From assembly GCA_003117195.1 (NCBI GenBank), contig BDSI01000057.1, forward strand, positions 310,001-374,000: 64,000 bases of DNA, in the 5' to 3' direction. The DNA is from Eudorina sp. 2006-703-Eu-15. Lineage: Eukaryota; Chlorophyta; Chlorophyceae; Chlamydomonadales; Volvocaceae. The notes under the pieces are model-generated. The model searched no databases and was not told where the DNA came from. It saw only the letters and a list, made by a program, of their open reading frames with translations. Positions 41,697 through 51,800 of this stretch are shown here, one piece after another. Position numbers and translations under genes: made by a program. How positions within the stretch are numbered: the first letter of the stretch is position 1; each line of letters opens with the position of its first letter.

Positions 41697-41990
41697 GGCG
41701 CCCGATATGGGTCGTCTAATGGGAAAGACACTGGCATTCTGTCCAGAGAGCGGCGGTTCGAATACCCGTCCCCTCACCGCCGTGTGATTAGGCGGATCTG
41801 GCGCGGTTTCCAGGAGAGGCAATCCTGGCGCGCTGGTAATCTGGTGTAGTGGCCGGTATGGCTGCGTGACCCCTCCGCGGGTGATGGAGGATGGGTGCGC
41901 AGTCCTTGATGCGACGAGGAACCTACGAGCTATCTGGGCCCGTTGGAACACCCGGTCGGGATACGGGTCCACCTTGTAACGGTTAATAAT
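41697..41990 (+). mobile_element. SINE copy b with tRNA-like head
   Basis: The head looks tRNA-derived: A-box-like TCGTCTAATGG at 41712-41722, an anticodon-arm-like CTGG...CCAG, and B-box GGTTCGAATACCC at 41755-41767. The body matches the copies at 37080-37385 and 53990-54115. The 3' end is GGTCCACCTTGTAACGGTT followed by an AATAATAAT tail. A tRNA promoter head, an unrelated body and a simple tail are the SINE plan. This tail resembles that of LINE copy A. Confidence 0.65.
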
Positions 41991-42556
41991 AATCAGGTAG
42001 CTGGCGTGCAACGGCCACACTCCGCGCGGCAGCCGTGGGCGCACGCTCGTGGGCCTCCGAAGCCCACTGCCCCCACTAACCGCCCACAAGGAGGCGAGAT
42101 GTCGACGCAATTCCGTGAGGCAACCAGCTGAAGTCGCTGGGATAGCATCTGGTTGTAACCGTTACAATATAGACCCGCGCCGCGCTGTACCTCTTTGCTG
42201 TTTCCCCAACCAGTCACTGACGCGGCGGCGGCGCGGCGCCCGTTCCAGGTCCGGGCACTCAGCCCTATGTACTGCACGTGTGCAAACTCCGCCGACGGCG
42301 CGACGGATCCAACGCCTTGCAGATGGAGCGGGTCTGGACACTGGGGCGCGTCTCGCAGCCCGGACGCGTATCATCACCGGACGGTTGCAGCTCAACCCTT
42401 CAGCTATCTGGGTTTCAAGATGTCCGGGTCCACAGGAGGCTGAAGCTCACGTTACCGTCGGGATGTCGTCAGCCGGGAGTTGCGCCGAATGCCGTCCGCG
42501 GAGGTCTACGGTCCGGTCTACGGTACGCGAATGACGGACGCACGACCTCATTCGTG
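41991..42556. other. Intergenic stretch between SINE b and LINE B; no gene seen
   Basis: About 570 GC-rich bases with several overlapping short ORFs and no recognised family. Confidence 0.4.
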
Positions 42557-42566
42557 CAAACACCCA
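42557..42566. repeat. Target-site duplication of LINE B, left copy (CAAACACCCA)
   Basis: CAAACACCCA here and at 43576-43585 brackets LINE copy B. Confidence 0.75.
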
Positions 42567-43575
42567 TGGGCTGAAGGCGGCCCTGGGAGAGTACTCTGTT
42601 CGAGTGGGGACGGCGATGCAACTAGCCGAGGTGGCGGATCGACGCAGTGCGGCCCACTTTCTGTTTGCCTGTGAGGCGGGGGGCCACCGACCCGACCACT
42701 CAGGTGACGGCCGCCCGGATCCAGGGGCTGCTGAGCCGCCTCTGGCTTAGTACCCGGTGGTAAAATGAGCATAAGGAGACCTTTTGGCGCCTTACAGTCG
42801 ATGGCATCCCGTTGTTGGGCAATTCCCATATGCGACACGCGAGAGTGGCGCGGTGTGGATGCGGTGGATACCCAGTGGAAGAGGGGGGCAGACACACCCC
42901 GCCAGCACCACTTCTGGTCGTGCCGGGTGCCCCAGGCGGTGGTGGGTCAGATGGAATCGCGCATAGGGGCGCGGCTACGGAGGACGCATGTCTGGCTGGC
43001 GGAACCCCCGCCACCCGTGGAGCAATGTGTCTGGGATGTGGTGGTGTTGGCCGCGATCACGGCCATGGAGACTGGCTCTCTACCCGTTTGAATACGGGTT
43101 CACCCACCTGGTGCCCAAATTGGGGACCTGGCCTGCCCTCAGTTGGGGTTGGAGGCAGGGCTCCCGTTGGTATGTTGTTGCTTGGCCACGGTGTTTCTTT
43201 TGATGCGGGCTACTCCACTGGCGGTCGCTGGGCAGTGTCATGAGCCAGGCGTGGGTCTCGAGAGGGTGCAGCGCTTGGTGCCTCAGGGGTGGTGGTAGCT
43301 GGGTAATGGGGTGCCTGTGTGGGCGACCTCCCCTGTGCTTGGCTTTATCCACTTCTGGGGATTCTGCCCTCTGCTGTGCCTATCCTTTTGGTAGTGTTGC
43401 CCCGCTGCGCCTCTGCTTGCTTCGGTGTCTGTCTGGGTGGGGTCATGGCCCGATGTGTTTTGTTTGCGGCGTTGAGGTGTGGAGGTGTCTTGCCGCCTTG
43501 GCGGTGGGGCCTGCTGGGGCTTGCCCTGGTATACACCGTTGATCCCTTTGGGGTCCGCTGTAACGTTCATTCATT
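42567..43575 (+). mobile_element. 5'-truncated LINE copy B
   Basis: Very similar to the sense strand of copy C (58577-60222). Shared pieces: TGGGCTGAAGG..., the segment coding for FWRLTVDGIPLLGNSHM, the Cys/His region (CGCGGYP, RQHHFWSC), and the 3' end TTTGGGGTCCGCTGTAACG plus a TTCATTCATT tail. Relative to C, it lacks roughly 280 bases between GAGACTGG (43075) and CTCTACC. TGG-TAA near 42761 and frameshifts make it non-coding. A 10-bp duplication flanks it. Confidence 0.8.
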
Positions 43576-43585
43576 CAAACACCCA
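43576..43585. repeat. Target-site duplication of LINE B, right copy (CAAACACCCA)
   Basis: Follows the (CATT)n tail directly; identical to 42557-42566. Confidence 0.75.
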
Positions 43586-44509
43586 GCGTGTATGCGTATG
43601 CATCACCGCACGGTATGCAGAGCTTAATTGATGGCATCTACGAAGGTCGGGAGCTGATGGGGAGTGCTGCGCGGATGGAGCTCCGGGAGACATCCACCAG
43701 GCCGAAATAGGCGGCGGTACGGCAACATTAAGCCGTATGAATGCAGCGCGTTGTCGTGGCCGAGCCCGCGAGCCGTTGAGGAAGTGGCAGAGCGTGCTGC
43801 GTCATGGTTGTTACACCGCCGAGACCACAAGCTCCGCTAGTGCAATCGGACGGTGACGCAACCCGAACAAGGAACACACCCCGCCACAGGTTGGGGTCAC
43901 ACCTGACAAGGGCTTCAAACCGTTTCGCTCGAGTGGCGGCGCTTGTATCGAACCAATCAATCGAACATAGTTTATCAGCCACACGCAAGCGTGACGACTG
44001 ACTGTAGCGGAGCTTGCAAACGCGCTCCCTGACGAAACCCTGCTCCGGTCGTTCACAGGCCCAAGCCTGAGAGCACGATGAGGCGACGGGACAGGTAGCT
44101 GCTCTCTGCCCTGACTTACATACCCCCACAACGCTGCAGTACACTTGCTGCCTCCGAAGCCATGTCCGAAACATTGGAATTTCACACAACCAAGCGACAA
44201 CACCGCCTCCAAGCGCACCACCCTGTGGTCTCTGACAGTGAACCGAACGGCGACGATAGAAGGATGTGGCATTCAACGTCCGCTGCATACGGTACCTCCA
44301 GAGTACTGGAGGACAACATCTATCTATCGTGGTTGGGGGTACCCAGAGGCAGACCTCTAGAGGTTATGCAGCACCGTTCTCTGCAGATGACATTGCCTTC
44401 TGCTGCAGCTGTCCTCATCGACACCGTTGCCCCACGGTGCCCCAATTTTAACCCTCCACAACAGCTCAGCCCACAGAGACTCCCGGCTGCGACTGCGTCC
44501 CATATTTAT
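43586..44509. other. Intergenic region; no gene seen
   Basis: About 0.9 kb downstream of the oxidoreductase gene. A minus-strand TGTAA at 44116-44120 is a possible poly(A) signal for that gene. The ORFs look like chance frames. Confidence 0.4.
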
Positions 44510-47501
44510 TCAGCGCCCGCCGGAGGCCCACATATCCTGCCTCACCTGCACCCCTAGATCTGACTCCCGCTGCAGTGCCTCCCAAAATCGACACCCGGGG
44601 GCCGCCAGCAGTTGCGCAGGCGTCACGACACCGGCCCCATGCAACGGCATCGCCGCCGCTGCCGCTGGCCCCGGCCGACTTGTGCCGGCGGACTCGCCCC
44701 CTCCACCCTGCGCCTCCTCCGCAGCCCGTGAGGCCGCGTATGCGTGCAGCTGCAGCGCCGCATGCACCAGGCATGCTGACGTCAGATGGCGCCAGCGGCC
44801 CAGCGCGGGCCCGGCCACGTGCAGCCGCAGAGCCAGGCCCTGGCCGGGCGCCCCGTGCGCTATGTCTGAGCCCCAGGGACCCGGCAGCTGGCAGCTTGGC
44901 GCCCTTGGGGTTGGGGCCTCACCTTCCCTCCCGGCGCTGTCCGGATGCCTGGGGCCCTCCCCGGGCGACGTCGGCGGCGCTCCGGGGGCCGCAAGCTGGG
45001 GCGCAGTGCCCGGCGCCGCCCCCGGGTCGGCCAGGTCCCCGGCTGCGTCAGCTGCGGGTGCTGATGGCGTCACCGTGACCACCAACTCGAACTGCAGCTC
45101 CGCGGCGGCGCGTGCTGCGGAAACGTCGTCGGTGAATAAGCCGCAGGTCAGTGCGGGTGCGGCGCGGCGCAGGAGGCGGCGCAGCGCAGGCGACCTGCGC
45201 GCCGCCAGCAGGACGACAGTGGCGGGCAGCAGCACCAGCCACAGCGCCAGCCACAGCGCAGCGGGCAGCAGGGGCGCGACCAACAGCCCGAGCAGCACCC
45301 GCCGCGGGGTCAGTGCCGGCAGCGGCAGCACGATGCGCGTGTCAAGCTCACAGCCTCCGCCTCCAGGCGCCATCCCAGCTGCGCCGCGGTCCGACCGGCG
45401 TTGCGCGCCAGGGCTTGGTTGCTGCGCCCCCGCTCCCTGCGGCTGCAGGCCGACCCGCTGCGCTGGGTGCGGCAGTAGCTCTTTGATCCTCTCCTGCTGG
45501 TGGCGCCTCGCGAACAGGAGGCGCTCCGCCGCACCGCCCAGCGGAAACGGTATCGTCCAGGCGCGCAGATCCCCGCAGTAGCTCAGCCAGGGGCCGGGAG
45601 CCCTAGGCAGCGGTGGACCCGCCGCCCAGTCCTCGGTCCCGGTGGCGGCCCGGTCACAGCCCGCAGCATCGCGTGTGGCGGTGCCATGCGCCAGCTGGGT
45701 GGGAAGCTGGGCCGGACCGCTTCCGCTGGTGCGCCCATCGAGGTGGGAGGCGGCGTGGGGGCTGAGTACCCAGGCCCGAGGCGATGACGGTTGCGGTGGT
45801 GACCGCGGCCCTGACGGCGTCAAGAGCACCTCCACCCATTTGGCGCTGTCCGGGCAGTGGCAAGCGGGGCACGCGCACATGCAATGGCAGGAGTCAGTCG
45901 CGTCCGGCTTCCATAGCAGCTGCCTGGCGTCCAGTGGCCTCTCGCCGCCCCCCAACAGGTTATGGCTGCAGCCACGCCCGCATGCGCGGCACGTGGGTTG
46001 CGCAGCAACCCAAGGAGGGGACGTGGCGTGGTACCAGGTAGCATGCAGACGCTGAAGCCGCCAACAATCTGAGCACGATCAGAGCCCAGCCCAGCCCTGC
46101 CCGCACTGTGCCCATGCCGACATAGGACCCTGCCGCCCGCAGCGAAAGGCTCAGCTGGTTGTGAATTACCTAGTTAGGCACACGGTGGTGAGCTCTCCTC
46201 TGAGAGTCTCTAATCAGAGCAGCTGGTTGGTGGTTGTGGTATCCATCCTTCTCCGGCCACCCCGTCCTGCCCCACCTGAACGCAGGGCCGTGCGGTCCCG
46301 GCCGCACCGCAAACACCTGCCGCACCCGACCCGGGCAGACACCCAAGGGGGCGAACGCCTCCAGGAAGCGGCGCTCCGCCACCGCAACCGCAACATCGGG
46401 TACGGCGTAGTCGAAGCCGCACCCGGGCGCCACAATCACGCCGGCCGCGCGGGCAGCCGCTTCGAAACGGCCCACGATGTGCCGCAGTGCACCTGCAGGC
46501 CGCGGGGTGTCCAGTCAAGGACTGCTGACGCGGCGGGGCCGGCAGCGGTCTGGCGGGGCGCCGGCCGCCCAAGTTCTGCCAGGCAATTTAGAACCCCGTG
46601 GTCCCACATCCAGTCACACTGTGTAACTGTGCAAGAGCCCGTATGCCTTGGATGCTCTTTCAGACCGCCCATAGTCCCTGTCCCATGACGCCGAATGCAC
46701 AGCCCTGCGACCCACGCCGACCCACAGGTCACGGGACCGGGCGTTTTTTTCCGCCGGGTTCGCCTCACCGGGCTTGGGTTGCAGATCCGTGTAGTGAGCT
46801 CCCGCATCTATACAAGCTCTAATGATCTCATCCGAGGCGGTTGCGCTGTCAGCGCGTACGGCACTCGCCACCACGGCCGTGGACGTCGCCATTGCTCGCA
46901 GGGCTTGGCTGTCGTACATGTCCACGGTGTAGTCGTACACACAGAGCTCCGGAACCTCAAAGCGATCTCCGCGGTCAGCGACCTCGGCGCTGCTTTCCTT
47001 CAGCGTGGTCAACAAGGTTTGGAGCTTTCCGGAGTCCCGCCCCGCTAGGCCGATTCTGCTAGAGCGGGGGAGCCAACATGGGAAGGATGGCGTGGTCCGG
47101 GACCCCCTCACACACCTCTACAGGGTTCCGGGTCCGCAAGTTGGTTCGCGGTCAATTGCTCTTCCTTTACGAGCGGTGAGCTGAGCCTTAAGCGAGGGCT
47201 ATGCTCCTTGCCTGCGACCCCCACCATCACCGCTAGTACCCTACCACCACCACCACCACCACCATCGCTTGTGACATCCCCCCCCCTCGTCGCTGCCACC
47301 ACCACCACAACCACCACCACCAGGCCGTTGCCACTGCCACCGCCACCTGCACCCCACCGCAACGGCGAAAAGGGGCTGCACTTACCGGGTGCCGGGGGGT
47401 GCCCAAGCCAGCAGCTGCTGGGCCGCAATGGTGCCGTATGTGCCTGTGGCACCTAGGATGATGATGTCGAACCGACGAGAAGAGTGCGGCGGCAGTGGCA
47501 T
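44510..47501 (-). CDS. SCCPDH: Saccharopine dehydrogenase-like oxidoreductase (SCCPDH family)
   Basis: Clear exons: 47501-47386, 47055-46769, 46492-46276, and a long last exon from about 45965 to 44510 (TGA). Exon 1 is too short to appear as a long ORF but is diagnostic: FDIIILGATGTYG is a GxxGxxG Rossmann loop at residues 17-23, as in SCCPDH. Exon 2 gives RIGLAGRDSGKLQTLL, exon 3 VIVAPGCGFDYAVPD (compare SSGFDSIPAD). The last exon carries AWTIPFPLGGAAERLL, a hydrophobic segment (LLGLLVAPLLPAALWLALWL) and a terminal GVVTPAQLLAAPG (compare GVFTPGAAF). Animal SCCPDH is membrane- or lipid-droplet-associated and of unclear substrate. The stretch 46275-45966 is unresolved: one candidate exon there (46154-46035) does not fit the phases. 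The cysteine-rich segment CHCMCACPACHC near the start of the last exon is unusual. Confidence 0.75.
47243..47322. repeat. (CCA)n/(CAC)n microsatellite in intron 1 of the oxidoreductase gene
   Basis: Two runs of ACC/CAC triplets (47243-47263 and about 47296-47322) with a C-run between them. Confidence 0.8.
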
Positions 47502-48878
47502 GATCACGCGTTCAGCGAGATTGGCCACGGGCAAGCCACAAGCCGACTTTCGTAACGGGCGGTGAAAACGGGACCGGCTAGCTGATCGGGGTCCTGATGT
47601 GCGGCAGGGCGGTTTGCCTGGGTTTGCTGCGTCCTCGTCGTCCCTTTGGCTCGACTAGAGCTAATACCTGCCCGACTTGTAAGAGTAAGACATGGGGACA
47701 GACGATCCGGGCTGGATGCACTCTTGGAAGTCGCACGAGGACGGACGAGCCCTGACGAGCTGGACCGCTGTTGGACGTCCAAGCTCCAAGGGCGTCAGCA
47801 GGATCGACTTGCTTGCCCGCCTTGGAACGCGTGGAGAGTCAATGTTCTAGGACGATCAGTGCAGCATTACAATCGCGGTTGATGCTGTGGCCTTTGTATT
47901 GCTTCTCATACAATTACTGTCGCAAGTCCGGCGTGCATCAGACGGTAGAGGTTCAAACTAGGGGTTTGGGCAGCCCAGCCGTGCCAAAGCGCCCCAAGGG
48001 AGCGGAAGAGTGACTGCCGGTGACACCCTCGTGTGCTTGCTTTCACGCTGTTTCACGTTTAGTGCGACCGGGTGTGGTCAGAGGCGAGAACAGAAGTCCC
48101 TTGGCTCAGCGGTTCATGATTTCCAGGCCGTTCTGGTACCACGACGTACAAACATCAGCTGGTGGCACGGCGCTGGTTGTGATGCGGCTTTCACAACTAC
48201 AATTGGTAAACTAGGTAGGATGAACGAGCGTGTATTGGACGTTGACGCTCACGTCCTTGGCAGCTCAAGTCGAGTGAAGCGCCCGAATACCATGAAGTGT
48301 GTTCATTTGAAACCTCGGGCACATTCTCTATAGGTGTCGATGCCACGCAAACGCTGTCAACCGTTTGAAATACCGCGACCCGAGGCATTTTCCGTACGCA
48401 GGGACATTTTAGCAATAATGCCGTCTACAAAGACGGTATTGGAAGATTAGTCAGCGTTCTTACAGATACATCACCGGTTTCGGAAATTTATGGATTCGGA
48501 GCCGTGGAGAGGCGGCGCCATTGCCATAAAACAACCCGCGAGAACTTGTCAAAAAGATATATGGTTTGCGGGCCGTGCATGCATGCAACCGTGAATGGCG
48601 CCCAAAACGCCTGGCAACAAGGTGTGCAGTCGCCTTCGTAACGAATGGGAGCAACCTGCGGTCTTGGCTAGGCACTGTAGATTCGTGCCGCTGCGGTCAC
48701 GCAACATGAGGAGCGGCGGTCCTCTGACCTTGGCTGCTTGCCCAGCAGAAGAATTCGGCTCAGCCGAGTGCGGCGGCTAGTCATGTGCTGGTAAGCGCGG
48801 ACTCAATCGTGATGCCCTGTTGGTCTCTACCTTGTACTACATAGACCAATTTGTTCTTATTCTGCTTTCGTGGAACAG
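47502..48878. other. Divergent intergenic region and unresolved 5' end of the SMUBP-2-like gene
   Basis: About 1.4 kb between the oxidoreductase start and the first recognised helicase exon. The helicase must have a start codon in here. ATG at 48595 (MAPKTPGNK) followed by a GTGTGC donor is one candidate, and a frame ending in a GTAAGC donor at 48791 is another. Neither is decisive. Confidence 0.4.
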
Positions 48879-51800
48879 GTCTCCTTTCCGTCATGCTTGA
48901 GCGCGCGACAACGAGCTCTTCTGCATGAAGTGGCAGAGTCAGCTGGCCTTCACCACGCCAGCGAGGGCGCTGGCAATGATCGTTTCATCGTTCTCGGTTC
49001 GTTGGCGGCGGGGGCGGCTAAGGTGAGGACTTTCGCAAAAGGCCTGTGCACTTGCTGTCGTGCAGGCATTTCGCAGTTGTTTCCATGGTTCATTAATTGA
49101 TATTGACATTCCTGTGTCTGCTTCGTTCACTTTCCAGGTGAAAGTGGCGGCGCCCGCCCAAGGGTCATTTTCAGACGCAGAGCTTTGTGCTGCACTTCAA
49201 CAGCACCTGGGCATCGATGCCACAGATCGCCTCCCCAGCACGTCCGCCTCCGCACGAGACAGGAACACCAGCAGCCAAGACGGCACACCGACCATTGAGG
49301 CCTTTGTCGAACTCAGCCGACGCCTCATTGATATGGAGCGAGAGGCGGAGATTGACCAAGCCAACGCGGAGACATCGCTTTGCTCGCCGGAGGCGGCGCA
49401 GGTGCGCGACTGCCCATCCCATCCGGGTTTTGTCGTCACATACCCTTACAAGTCAATACACCACATGCTCGTCTCTGTAAATATGTTTTTGGACGCTGTT
49501 ACCGCGGCTCTGCCTTTGGCATTAACTCGCCATGCGCTTGCCATCCCTTTGTCTCCTTGTCAACAGGCTCGTGGCCGAGCACTCCTCAACCTTCGCCTCG
49601 ACGACGTCGAAGGCGGCCTTCTAGGCCGCACCCTCCTCACCCTGGTCTCCAACAAGGGCTACGGGGCGGGTGCAGGCACCGCCGAGCTGCCGCCGCACAA
49701 GTTTGGTCCCCACGACGTGGTTGCCATCCGACCCAGCCGCGGCCCCGCGGATGGACCGCCGCTCGTCTCCGGTGTCATCTACCGCGTCCGTGAGACGGCC
49801 ATCATCGTGGCTGTGGATGAAGCCCCCGAGGAGGGCCTGGACCAGCCGCTGCGGTTGGATAAGCTCGCAAACGAGGTGACGTACCAGCGCATGCGGGGAA
49901 CCCTGGACGCATTGCTCAAGGTGCGGAGCGGCACCGCGGCAACGCCAGATGGGCGGCCGCTGCCCGGTGGAGCGGTCCTGGATGTCGCCTTTGGGCGGAG
50001 GGAGGCGCGGTTTGTGCAGGCGCCGCCCGCGTGGAGCCCGATGAACAAGGGGCTGGACGAGTCGCAGCGGGCAGCGGTGTCACTGGCGCTAGCCAGTCAG
50101 GACATCGCGCTAGTTCATGGTCCGCCAGGTAGGGAGGGAGAACGGAGGTTCCCGGTTTGTGACGAACCTGTTCGCCGTGGCTTGTAGCGCGATAATATGT
50201 GCGCGGTTCTTTGCGTTGTTTCCTTGCCTTGCAGCTTTCAGCAGACCCTGCACCCTGATTTCGATGATGCCTGGTCTCTACAAAGCTGCGAAATAAAATA
50301 GTGCCATGTTTGAGACGGACGTGGTCTCTTGACCGTGCTGCGCCCGTTAGGATTCGGCTCGTACACTTGGTGATGCCACGGAATCCTCGTACACTTGGTG
50401 ATGCCACGGAAGTGGTTGTTGTAAGAAACGGAAGAAGATTGGCATGTCATGTGGAGGCCACCATGTACGCGACGTTAATGGAGTGAGCATGGTGCTCGTT
50501 GGTCTGTGCTTGCTTAAAGTCGTTCGCAATAGTAGATTCCGCTGCCCCTCCAGACATTACCGTCTCCCTCTGATGGCGGTTGTGTGTCGTGGCGTAGCAA
50601 CATCTCAGCGCCCCATGCCTGACCTTTCTGCTCTTCCCACCATTTTGACTGGAACAATCCACTATGCGTAGAGATACGAAACTGACGGGCGCTCACGTCA
50701 CCTGTAATTAGGATGCTCACGTCACCGCGTGTTCTCATTGCTGTTTTGTGTGTCCCCTGATCCAGGTACCGGCAAGACGACGGCAGTTGTGGAGATCATC
50801 CTTCAGGAGGTCGCGAGAGGGTCGAGGGTGCTGGCAGCAGCCGCATCCAACATTGCGGTGGACAACCTGGTGGAGCGCGTCGTCCGAGCGGACCCCAAGA
50901 TCAAGCTCGTCCGCCTGGGCCACCCGGCGCGTCTGCTTCCCCAGGTGCTCGACAGCAGCCTTGAGGCCCACGTCCTTCGCTCCGACAATAGTGCCCTCGC
51001 CCGGGACTGTCGCGCGGAGATCAAGGACATCAACTCCCGGCTGATGAAGTTGGGGCCGCGGGACCGGGCGGAACGACGGGCGCTGCGCGGCGACCTGCGG
51101 CGGCTTGCCAAGGAGGAGAAGCAGCGCCAGGAGGCGGCCGTAGCGGAGGTGATCAAGGGCGCGCAGGTGGTGTGCTGCACCCTCACGGGGGTCTCGCACC
51201 GGCAGCTGGACTCGGAGCTGTTTGATGTGGCGGTGGTGGACGAGGCGGCGCAGGCGCTGGAGGCGGCGACGTGGGCGGCGCTGCTGCGGGCGCGTCGGGC
51301 ATTGCTGGCGGGGGATCACTTGCAGCTGCCGCCAACGGTGGTGTGCGACGAGGCCGCAAAGCTGGTGAGCTTGCATGGTGTGCGTCGTGCGTTGGCCTTC
51401 AGTCGTGTGGCTTGCGGTATTGCGCGGCATATTCGAACAACGAGCAAGCACAGACAAATTATGGAAATCGCGACCTTGCGTTCCTTTGTGTGCCTGCTCT
51501 GTCAATTGATCTTGTCGAGACGCTGGGAAGCGTGGCAATGACGAAAACTTGGGACTGAGCTTAAGCTTGGATGTTTAACAAAATAGACTACAATTCCCCG
51601 AGCCACACTTCCCACGTTCCTCGAAATAGCTCACACAGCGAATTTCACTGCAGCGATGTCGGCATGACCCGATTTATTTAGTGCGCTGCTCTAACCCGAC
51701 CTTGTGGTACCCCCTCGTCTGCCACTCTCCCTGGACAGGGCCTTTCGCGGACGTTGTTCGAGAGGCTGCAGCGCACCTTGCCTGACGTTAGCGCCATGCT

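Noticed and set aside
41712..41767. Functional tRNA gene
   Set aside because: A- and B-box-like motifs are present but acceptor and T stems do not pair well, and the sequence continues into a repeated SINE body.
43728..44288. 187-codon minus-strand ORF
   Set aside because: No family features, no splice logic, overlaps another long frame; likely chance in GC-rich DNA.
46035..46154. Extra 120-nt exon in the oxidoreductase gene
   Set aside because: Good splice sites and a plausible hydrophobic peptide, but its phase conflicts with the preceding exon; left unresolved.
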